Shown here: in pieces, positions 1 to 5,005 of the stretch
Numbering within the stretch: the stretch's first letter is position 1
How the letters are laid out: every line of letters begins with the position of its first letter
Assembly: GCA_027625205.1 (NCBI GenBank)
Contig: JAQBVZ010000020.1
Coordinates: 1 to 8,576, forward strand
DNA length: 8,576 nt
Source: Chloroflexota bacterium
GTDB taxonomy: Bacteria; Chloroflexota; Dehalococcoidia; Lucifugimonadales; Australimonadaceae
Direction of reading: 5' to 3'
Made by a program: the position numbers and the translations under genes
The notes under the pieces: model-generated
Told to the model about the DNA's origin: nothing
Databases searched by the model: none
Seen by the model: the letters and a program-made list of their open reading frames with translations, nothing else

Positions 1-84
1 CTCACCCAAACCGCCAAGGGGTATAACCCGCAGTTCCGGCGTTGGCTGAGCGTTACGTGAAGAAGAACCTTGGTCAGTAGCCAT
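1..84 (-). CDS. rnj: Ribonuclease J, N-terminal fragment (runs off left edge)
   Basis: Reading the minus strand from an ATG at 82-84 gives 28 codons that stay open to the window edge. After a short polar leader (MATDQGSSSRNAQPTPE) comes LRVIPLGGLGE, the very conserved first strand and loop of RNase J, where the family normally continues IGKN. RNase J is a metallo-beta-lactamase/beta-CASP nuclease with endo- and 5'-exonuclease activity, acting in mRNA decay and rRNA maturation in the cytoplasm of many bacteria that lack RNase E. Only the tip is present, so the catalytic HxHxDH motif cannot be seen. The in-frame stop upstream is at 106-108. ATG at 84 is the best start; a G-rich stretch just before it (GGGGTGGGA) is only a weak ribosome binding site. 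The plus strand over the same bases gives only short peptides with no recognisable motif. Confidence 0.85.
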   Translation of the reverse strand, partial: MATDQGSSSRNAQPTPELRVIPLGGLGE

Positions 85-169
85 TCCCACCCCACATCCG
101 TCCCACTACCCTCCTCACCCCTTCATGTCGCGGACCGCTGTTGGCGGGGGAGAGTGATAGTTCCGTTTC

Positions 170-178
170 ATTATCGCA
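170..178 (-). promoter_or_regulatory. Possible extended -10 promoter for rnj
   Basis: The minus strand reads TGCGATAAT here, an extended -10 (TGn) followed by a 5/6 match to TATAAT. No good -35 is seen 17 bp upstream, as expected for extended -10 promoters. It lies in the 138-nt gap between the glycosylase stop and the rnj start and would give a leader of roughly 80 nt. This is a pattern match only; rnj could also be read from the glycosylase transcript, since no terminator is seen between them. Confidence 0.3.
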
Positions 179-222
179 AAGTGCTTGTGAAATATGCATA
201 AACGTAGCGTCTGCTGGTTAGT

Positions 223-831
223 CTAAAACATAGAAAGCTGTTGCCCGCCTGACTCCTCAGGGGTCTCAGGCTCCGCAGGGATGTCTTCCTGGCGCAAAAG
301 CTTGCCCATCTCCTGGAAATCATGCTCAAGGGCCGGCCGGATGGCGGGATTGTGAAGGGCCGCAGCCGGGTGGTATTGCGGAAAGAGCGTAAGCTCCCCC
401 ACGCGGCGAGGACGGCCATGCACCTTGCTGATGGTGTCCTTGGGGAACCACTTTGCCAGGGCGTGACGTCCCAGAGGGATGACCACCTTTGGATTGATGA
501 GCTTTATCTGCTCTTCCAGGTACTTTGCGCAGGCTTGAATCTCACCAGGGAATGGGTCACGGTTATCAGGCGGACGGTGCTTCACCATGTTGGCTATATA
601 CACGTCCTCCCGCTTCAGTCCAATGGAGGCCAACAGTTGGTTCAGCACCTGCCCTGCTGGGCCAACGAAGGGACGTCCCTGGGCATCTTCCTGGGCGCCG
701 GGGCCTTCACCAATGAACATCAACTCAGCGTTTGGAGAGCCTTCACCAGGCACGGCATTAATGGCGCTCTTGTAGAGAGCGCAGTCGGTACATGAAGCTA
801 CACGAGCATGGAGGTCTTCGAGGTCTGGCAC
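223..831 (-). CDS. udg: Type-4 (family 4) uracil-DNA glycosylase, Fe-S type
   Basis: This enzyme removes uracil from DNA after cytosine deamination or dUTP misincorporation, starting base-excision repair. Numbering from the start chosen here (202 aa, normal for the family), the protein has motif 1 GEGPGAQED (41-49), GRPFVGPAG (52-60), the NMVKHRPPDNRDP segment (81-93) and the C-terminal HP motif with HPAAAL (154-159). It ends in QLSMF, a tail typical of these proteins. Three of the four expected Fe-S cysteines are present (C14, C17, C101). The third ligand position, normally in KCRPP, is His85. Start choice: a TTG at 844-846 is in frame, but a GTG at 829-831 sits 7 nt after a GGGAGG Shine-Dalgarno, so the GTG is preferred. 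The gene is separated by about 150 nt from acpP and probably has its own promoter, but none is clear. Confidence 0.93.
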   Translation of the reverse strand: MPDLEDLHARVASCTDCALYKSAINAVPGEGSPNAELMFIGEGPGAQEDAQGRPFVGPAGQVLNQLLASIGLKREDVYIANMVKHRPPDNRDPFPGEIQACAKYLEEQIKLINPKVVIPLGRHALAKWFPKDTISKVHGRPRRVGELTLFPQYHPAAALHNPAIRPALEHDFQEMGKLLRQEDIPAEPETPEESGGQQLSMF

Positions 832-845
832 CTGTAAGCCTCCCA
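832..845 (-). promoter_or_regulatory. Shine-Dalgarno that decides the udg start
   Basis: The minus strand reads GGGAGG followed by CTTACAG and then GTG. This 7-nt spacing is close to ideal for the GTG at 829-831. The upstream in-frame TTG at 844-846 overlaps the Shine-Dalgarno itself and so cannot use it. Confidence 0.7.
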
Positions 846-958
846 ATAGGAAACGCTTTATTGGACTTTTCTTAAACTATGACCAACCGCCACTCAGCTT
901 AGCACTAGGTAGGGCCAGCGTCCATCAGCGAACGTGACGAGAGCTACGCGGAATGTAT

Positions 959-977
959 GGCGACTGTTACCAGCGCC
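959..977 (-). terminator. Hairpin just after acpP, possible weak terminator or mRNA end
   Basis: Six nucleotides past the acpP stop, the minus strand can fold GGCG-CTG-GTAA-CAG-T-CGCC. This is a 7-bp stem with one bulged T, closed by a GNRA-type GTAA tetraloop. No T-run follows (ATACATTCC), so it is not a classical intrinsic terminator. It may stabilise the 3' end of the operon mRNA or mark a factor-dependent stop. Confidence 0.35.
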
Positions 978-982
978 CGTGA

Positions 983-1243
983 CTACTCGTCCTTGAAGCC
1001 TTTTCCCGTGATGTAGTCAACTGCGTTTTGGACGGTACGGATGACTTCAGCATCTTTGTCGGATATCTTCAGACCGTCTCCACCCTCAGTGAACTCCTCT
1101 TCAAAAGCCATGATCAGTTCAACCAAGTCCAGGGAGTCGGCCTTCAAGTCGTCTACAAAGGAGGCCTCCGGCTTAATGTCGCCCTCCTCCACTCCAAGCC
1201 TGTCCACTACTACCTTGCTGACACGTTCGAAAACGGTCGCCAT
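983..1243 (-). CDS. acpP: Acyl carrier protein
   Basis: This small cytoplasmic carrier (86 aa) holds growing acyl chains on a 4'-phosphopantetheine arm during type II fatty-acid synthesis. The attachment serine is Ser37 in the DSL motif, within [21 protein letters not shown] (helix II start). The C-terminal part (ISDKDAE...TVQNAVDYI) matches helix III and IV of the family. Compared with E. coli ACP there are about five extra residues (TEGGDGLKI) in the loop between helices II and III, and a charged KGFKDE tail. A strong AAGGAGG Shine-Dalgarno lies upstream, inside the end of nusB. The nusB stop and this ATG share a base (TAATG), so translation is probably coupled. As the last gene of the cluster it is likely expressed from the yceD promoter, although ACP usually needs high expression and an internal promoter is possible. 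Confidence 0.96.
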   Translation of the reverse strand: MATVFERVSKVVVDRLGVEEGDIKPEASFVDDLKADSLDLVELIMAFEEEFTEGGDGLKISDKDAEVIRTVQNAVDYITGKGFKDE

Positions 1244-1758
1244 TATTCCTCCTTCACATCATCTGCTTTGGGTGCATCACCCGCTTTGGGGTTCTCTGCA
1301 TCTTCCTTTGGGGCCATTGCCTCCAATGCGGAACCAAGGACTCCATTGATAAACCTGTAGGATGTATCACCGCCATAGGACTTGGCCAGTGCTACAGCTT
1401 CACTGATAGCCACTTTTGGCGGCGTGCTGGGTACATAGTGTAGCTCATAGAGCGCCAGCCGGAGTAGATTTCTGTCCACCGCTGAAAGTTGGGAGACAGG
1501 ATACAGGGGAGCAAACCGCCTAATGAGGGCGTTCATCTCATCCATACTCTCCATGACGCCGGTCACCAACGTCTTGGCCAATTCCACCGCATCCTGCTGC
1601 GGTGAATCGGGAAGCCTTACCAACTGGTTCTCCAGCGCGTCTTGCCATGAATGGCCAGTGAGGTCCACTTCATACAAAACTTGCAGCGCCATCACCCTGC
1701 CAAGTCGCTTGGCGGATGGAATGTTTCTATTGGTAGCCTTTGGCGCGCTAGCGGCCAT
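1243..1758 (-). CDS. nusB: Transcription antitermination factor NusB
   Basis: NusB is an all-helical protein that binds boxA RNA together with NusE (S10) and supports antitermination of rRNA operons. The 171-aa product shows the N-terminal signature [18 protein letters not shown] (about 18-35) and the C-terminal domain signature [12 protein letters not shown] (94-105), then [14 protein letters not shown] and [12 protein letters not shown] (to about 145). The family usually runs 130-160 aa. Here an acidic, Lys/Ala/Pro-rich tail of about 25 residues, probably disordered, extends the C terminus. An N-terminal extension of about 15 residues precedes the domain. The start ATG has only a weak Shine-Dalgarno (GAG about 8 nt upstream), and fabD ends 34 nt before it. 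The gene ends in a TAATG overlap with acpP. Confidence 0.95.
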   Translation of the reverse strand: MAASAPKATNRNIPSAKRLGRVMALQVLYEVDLTGHSWQDALENQLVRLPDSPQQDAVELAKTLVTGVMESMDEMNALIRRFAPLYPVSQLSAVDRNLLRLALYELHYVPSTPPKVAISEAVALAKSYGGDTSYRFINGVLGSALEAMAPKEDAENPKAGDAPKADDVKEE

Positions 1759-1792
1759 ATCAAAGCTCAGTTGGAAAGTTACTGGGTCTGCC

Positions 1793-2731
1793 CTAGCTTA
1801 CCCGCAGATTCATAATAGCGTCTAGGTCTCCCACGGACACGGCTTGCGTATCCTTGCTGACCCGCTTTGCTATACCGCTCAGGACGTTGCCGGGGCCTAT
1901 CTCTATGAACCGGGTGACTCCCTGAGAGGTCATGTATTCCATGGACCGCTGCCACCATACGCAGGTGCATAACTGCTTGGCCAGCTCATCCCGTATCTCA
2001 CCAGCCGTGGTAATGGGCAGAGCCGTGGTATTGCCCACCACAGGCACTGAGGGGGACTGAAAGTCCACCTCCTGCAGCACCGTGTCCATCCCTGACTGGG
2101 CCGGGCGCATGACCTCCGTATGAAACGCGCCATTCACGTCCAGCGACATAGCACGGCGAGCGCCGCGTTCCAGCGCAAGCTCCTTGGCGCGCTCTAGCGG
2201 CCCCAAGGGTCCGCCTATCACCACCTGACCAGGGTTATTCACGTTAGAGACCTGCGCGCCCGTCTCTTCACACACGGCCAGGGCTGCCTCCAGCTCAATG
2301 CCGAGCAAGGCCACCAGGCTGCTTGGTGTCATATCCGCGGCCACCTGCATCAATTCACCACGTTTCTGTACTAGTCGCAGGCCCGTGGCAAAGTCCAAAG
2401 CCCCGACAGCAACCAGCGCAGAGTATTCACCCAAGCTGTGGCCCGCCATGAAGCTGGCCTGTGCCATGGCCTCAGGGCCTAGCCGCTCCTCCATGGCCCG
2501 GAGCAGCGCAATGCTTACGCAGAAAATGGCAGGTTGGGCGTTCTCCGTGCGGAGAAGCAGGTCCGCAGGGCCGTGCATGATGATGCTGGAGAGGTCATTG
2601 CCAAGGGCGGCGTCAGCCTCTTCAAACACCGCACGGGCAGCAGCCGATGCCTCATAGGCGTCAGCGCCCATGCCCACAACTTGAGCGCCCTGGCCAGGGA
2701 ACAAAAAGGCCGTCTTTGGGGTCTCAGGCAT
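1793..2731 (-). CDS. fabD: Malonyl-CoA:ACP S-malonyltransferase
   Basis: FabD moves malonyl from CoA to ACP, supplying the extender for fatty-acid elongation, so its substrate ACP is encoded two genes downstream. From the ATG chosen (312 aa, normal length) the sequence shows LFPGQGAQ (10-17, oxyanion loop), the nucleophile elbow GHSLGEY (Ser99), Arg124 in QKRGELM that grips the malonyl carboxylate, [10 protein letters not shown] (165-174), the catalytic His204 in GAFHTEVM, and the C-terminal [15 protein letters not shown]. The usual PVRW before the last domain segment reads CVWW. Start choice is uncertain: an in-frame GTG lies two codons upstream (2735-2737), and neither start has a good Shine-Dalgarno. 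ATG is taken as the commoner codon. A 74-nt gap separates it from rpmF. Confidence 0.95.
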   Translation of the reverse strand: MPETPKTAFLFPGQGAQVVGMGADAYEASAAARAVFEEADAALGNDLSSIIMHGPADLLLRTENAQPAIFCVSIALLRAMEERLGPEAMAQASFMAGHSLGEYSALVAVGALDFATGLRLVQKRGELMQVAADMTPSSLVALLGIELEAALAVCEETGAQVSNVNNPGQVVIGGPLGPLERAKELALERGARRAMSLDVNGAFHTEVMRPAQSGMDTVLQEVDFQSPSVPVVGNTTALPITTAGEIRDELAKQLCTCVWWQRSMEYMTSQGVTRFIEIGPGNVLSGIAKRVSKDTQAVSVGDLDAIMNLRVS

Positions 2732-2805
2732 GGTCACGCAGGTGAAATGGGGCCTTGAATCAGCAGTGTCAGCGTCGTTCGGCAGTCATCAGCCACGGGA
2801 GCCGC

Positions 2806-2997
2806 TTATATGTCGGCCCCTTCGATATGCATAACATCCTGTCCGTTGTAGTACCCGCAATTGGGGCATACACGGTGCGGTAGCACCGGCTTGTGGCAAT
2901 GCGTGCATATAGACAACGACTGCAATTTCAGTGCGTTGTGTGAGTTATGCGTGCCCTGTCGCGACTGTGATCGCCGGCGTTTTGGTAGCGGTGGCAT
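2806..2997 (-). CDS. rpmF: 50S ribosomal protein L32
   Basis: L32 is a small zinc-ribbon protein of the large ribosomal subunit. The 63-aa product begins PPLPKRRRSQSRQGTHNSHNAL, the basic N-terminal tail (family form VPKRKTSKSRR..RAHHAL). It then has a zinc ribbon with Cys31-x2-Cys34 and Cys44-x2-Cys47 in LPHRVCPNCGYYNGQDV, so this is the four-cysteine zinc-binding version. The start ATG has GGAG 8 nt upstream. It follows yceD by 27 nt, the very common yceD-rpmF pairing, and leads into fabD. Confidence 0.96.
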   Translation of the reverse strand: MPPLPKRRRSQSRQGTHNSHNALKLQSLSICTHCHKPVLPHRVCPNCGYYNGQDVMHIEGADI

Positions 2998-3024
2998 ATG
3001 ATTCGCTCCGGTTCTCGGCTTAAG

Positions 3025-3543
3025 CTACCCCTGGTTGCCTTTCAGCAACTGTTGCAATGGCGCCCAAACCGGGTCTATTTTCTGAATCTCATGGCACGGT
3101 CCCTCATTGAGGTCCGCGCCGCATACCTGACATAGGCCCAGGCAGTCTGTGGGAACAGCAGCCAAGGCGTTCTGTCTGATGGCCTCTGCCAAGCCTAGTA
3201 TGTGATGCTCATCTATGGTGAACTCGTCGTCCTCTGTCTCACCATCCGCGCGTAAACGCCTGCCAACGGCAATGTCCACAGTGGGAAGAAACGTCTCCTC
3301 AAACTCCACATGGACCACGTGTCCAAAAGGGACCAGACATCTGCTGCAAACGCTCTCCATCGTGGCGTCCACCTTGCCTGACACCCAAATGCCGTCAATG
3401 CTCTTGGTCAGTCGGGCATTGCCACGGGCATGGATAGCAGACTGCTCATCATCCAACGGCTCAAAGCGCTGGTCAAAGCTGTGGGGGCGCGTGGAGCCGA
3501 CTGGCTCCTTCATCAATTGAGCGACATTAACGCGCAAACTCAC
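3025..3543 (-). CDS. yceD: YceD/DUF177 family protein (23S rRNA accumulation protein)
   Basis: Members of this family are encoded directly upstream of rpmF in most bacteria, and in E. coli and plants they are needed for normal 23S rRNA accumulation. The molecular role is not settled. The 172-aa product has the conserved centre CSRCLVPF (Cys66, Cys69) followed by VHVEFEETF. It also has a C-terminal cysteine group PTDCLGLCQVCGADLNEGPC (Cys134, Cys138, Cys141, Cys150) and the final DPVWAPLQQLL that is typical of DUF177. The six cysteines suggest metal binding, as in other Gram-positive-like and Chloroflexota members. The start is GTG, preceded by an AGGTGG Shine-Dalgarno. It is the first gene of the cluster, with a consensus promoter just upstream. 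Confidence 0.92.
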   Translation of the reverse strand: MSLRVNVAQLMKEPVGSTRPHSFDQRFEPLDDEQSAIHARGNARLTKSIDGIWVSGKVDATMESVCSRCLVPFGHVVHVEFEETFLPTVDIAVGRRLRADGETEDDEFTIDEHHILGLAEAIRQNALAAVPTDCLGLCQVCGADLNEGPCHEIQKIDPVWAPLQQLLKGNQG

Positions 3544-3569
3544 GGTTACACCACCTACCCAACCCAGCT

Positions 3570-3600
3570 ATTATACCGGCGTTTTCCGCTATTGTGTCAA
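3570..3600 (-). promoter_or_regulatory. Sigma-70 promoter of the yceD-rpmF-fabD-nusB-acpP cluster
   Basis: On the minus strand, TTGACA (3595-3600) and TATAAT (3570-3575) both match the sigma-70 consensus perfectly. They are separated by 19 bp, two more than the optimum of 17. Transcription would start near 3563, leaving a leader of about 20 nt that contains the yceD Shine-Dalgarno. Position, strand and closeness to the first gene of the cluster all agree. The long spacer may tone down an otherwise very strong promoter. Confidence 0.8.
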
Positions 3601-3645
3601 CGAGAGGGGTATTGGGGAAGGCAATAAGTTTGGCTGGCACCCTGA

Positions 3646-3954
3646 TTACGGGTACAACGGGTAAACTTTGTCTACCTCTGGTGTCTCGGGCAAATGCTGT
3701 TGTTCTGAAGCGGAGTGGAAATTGTCCCACCACCAGAAATCCTTGAGGTCTCCGTCACAATTCTCGTAGGGGCACTCTGCGTAGACGTTCCCATTGCGCT
3801 CTATGCCTAGCTGCATTTCGAAGTCCGGAGCGAAATTGAAAATTATCTCATACCCAGGTGGGGTCCCTGCATCATCCCACTCTGGTTCCCTACTGAGGTG
3901 AACCTCGAAGCATCGCTCGCAATGCAAGCACCATATCCATTTCTCGACGTTCAT
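3646..3954 (-). CDS. Small cysteine-rich protein, probable zinc ribbon, function unknown
   Basis: I do not recognise this 102-aa protein. It has WCLHCERCF near the N terminus (Cys9, Cys12, Cys15) and AECPYENCDGDLKDFWWW later (Cys61, Cys66). A CxxC paired with a Cx4C, both next to aromatic residues, suggests one zinc-binding fold. The middle is acidic and aromatic, and no signal peptide or membrane segment is seen. The start is supported by a very strong AGGAGG Shine-Dalgarno 8 nt before the ATG, so it is very likely a real, well-translated gene. It starts 40 nt after the methylmalonyl-CoA mutase subunit gene and probably shares its transcript. The position does not by itself show a role in that pathway. 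The yceD promoter begins 45 nt past its stop. Confidence 0.8.
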   Translation of the reverse strand: MNVEKWIWCLHCERCFEVHLSREPEWDDAGTPPGYEIIFNFAPDFEMQLGIERNGNVYAECPYENCDGDLKDFWWWDNFHSASEQQHLPETPEVDKVYPLYP

Positions 3955-3994
3955 TCCAGAAACCTCCTAATCTGAAGGAGCCCCTCCCCACTCC

Positions 3995-4408
3995 CTACGC
4001 CAGCTGACGCCGCTCTTCCACCGCCTGCCGGATTGCAACGTCAATGTCACCAGTCCTAGAGCCAGGGCCAAAGACAGCCATCACACCCATCTCCCGCAGC
4101 GCTATGCGGTCAACCTCAGGGATGATGCCGCCCACAAAGACAATGGCGCTCTCCAACCCCCTCTTCTCAAGCGCGTCCATGACCCGAGGCACCAGTTCCA
4201 TATGTGCGCCGGAGAGGATGCTCAGGCCAACCACGTCCACCTCATGCTCAGCGGCGGCGTCCGCAATCTGCTCTGGCGTCTGCCGTATGCCCGTGTAGTA
4301 GACCTCCAGGCCAGCGTCCTCCAATGCGCGCACCACCATCCGCGCGCCGCGGTCGTGACCGTCCAGCCCCGGCTTGGCGACAAGCACCTTGCTCCGGCGT
4401 TCCGTCAT
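3995..4408 (-). CDS. Methylmalonyl-CoA mutase small (B12-binding) subunit
   Basis: This is a stand-alone cobalamin-binding domain of 137 aa, the same extent as the C-terminal domain of methylmalonyl-CoA mutase. It shows the base-off/His-on motif DGHDRG (Asp16, His18, Gly21), where His18 replaces the nucleotide base as lower axial ligand. It also has SIL at 63-65, the GG of FVGGIIP (93-94), and FGPGS (113-117). Paired with a separate large catalytic subunit it would interconvert methylmalonyl-CoA and succinyl-CoA, as in archaea and many Chloroflexota with split mutases. No large subunit lies in the window. The gene overlaps the epimerase by 4 nt (ATGA), and its AAGGAG Shine-Dalgarno lies inside the epimerase end. 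Other B12-dependent acyl-CoA mutases (ethylmalonyl- or isobutyryl-CoA) use the same small subunit, but the epimerase partner favours methylmalonyl-CoA. Confidence 0.92.
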   Translation of the reverse strand: MTERRSKVLVAKPGLDGHDRGARMVVRALEDAGLEVYYTGIRQTPEQIADAAAEHEVDVVGLSILSGAHMELVPRVMDALEKRGLESAIVFVGGIIPEVDRIALREMGVMAVFGPGSRTGDIDVAIRQAVEERRQLA

Positions 4409-4842
4409 TTGGTCTCCTTGGGGTGCGGCTGCACCAACTCCACCAGCACGTGCTCCACAGCCTCCGGCCTGATGAAGGCAATGCTCCCCGTAAAGCCGTG
4501 GACGGGCTCCTCATTCACCAATGGTATCCCCGCCTTTTTCAACGAAGCTAACCTCTCTTTGATGTCCTCCACCTGGAAGGCCACGTGGTGCAGGCCCCCG
4601 CCACGGGAGGCGACGAACCTGCCGATAACGTTCTCAGGGTCTGTGGACTCCAACAGTTCGATGCGCGTCTGGCCTATCTCCAGCAACGCCGCCCGCAGAT
4701 TGCGACCCGGGTCCTCCAGGATTTCGGTATCAGGGGCGCCAAAAAGTGTCTGAAAGAGGGCCTTTGCCTCCTCCACGTTGGTGACTGCGATGCCGACGTG
4801 GTCGACGTGGCGTACGGTGCAGATGGGTGCGTCGGTGGTCAT
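4405..4842 (-). CDS. mce: Methylmalonyl-CoA epimerase
   Basis: The enzyme converts (S)- to (R)-methylmalonyl-CoA, linking propionyl-CoA carboxylation to the B12 mutase. The 145-aa protein is a paired beta-alpha-beta (glyoxalase/VOC) fold. Likely metal ligands are His15 in VDHVGIAV, Glu62 in RIELLES (Gln or Glu in the family), His86 in GGGLHHVAF and Glu135 in VLVELVQ. FEG-type landmarks of the family such as GLHHVAFQVEDI are clear. The start ATG has only a weak purine-rich site (AGAGAG) upstream. It is the first gene of a likely three-gene unit with the mutase subunit (4-nt overlap) and the small cysteine-rich protein. It is divergent from the Rieske oxygenase gene. Confidence 0.93.
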   Translation of the reverse strand: MTTDAPICTVRHVDHVGIAVTNVEEAKALFQTLFGAPDTEILEDPGRNLRAALLEIGQTRIELLESTDPENVIGRFVASRGGGLHHVAFQVEDIKERLASLKKAGIPLVNEEPVHGFTGSIAFIRPEAVEHVLVELVQPHPKETK

Positions 4843-4885
4843 GCTCTCTCTATGGCGCTGCGTTGGAATTTGAAGACGCCGTCAT

Positions 4886-4905
4886 TCTAACTCACCAACG
4901 TTAGA
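4886..4905. promoter_or_regulatory. Inverted repeat in the divergent mce/Rieske promoter region
   Basis: TCTAAC and GTTAGA form a perfect 6-bp inverted repeat around an 8-nt centre (TCACCAAC). It lies in the 136-163-bp gap between the divergent mce and Rieske genes, where regulator sites would be expected. The minus strand also reads TAGAAT across one arm, a possible -10 for mce. No convincing -35/-10 pair is seen for the plus strand, although TTGAAT occurs at 4928-4933. This is weak evidence from symmetry and position only. Confidence 0.25.
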
Positions 4906-5005
4906 GACTCACACATCAGACAAGGGGTTGAATTACGGAGTAAACTAGTGCCAGTTTTCTAGGGCACATTCGCTTTCAATGAATGCTGCCGCCATTGGAG
5001 GCGTA

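Noticed and set aside
1..80. Plus-strand reading as the end of a gene (frames ending at 60 or 80)
   Set aside because: The peptides have no recognisable motif, and the minus strand over the same bases encodes the conserved RNase J N terminus.
1930..1980. FabD PVRW motif replaced by CVWW as a sign of inactivity
   Set aside because: All catalytic residues (Ser, His, Arg, GQGAQ) are intact and this segment varies in the family; the change alone does not argue for loss of function.
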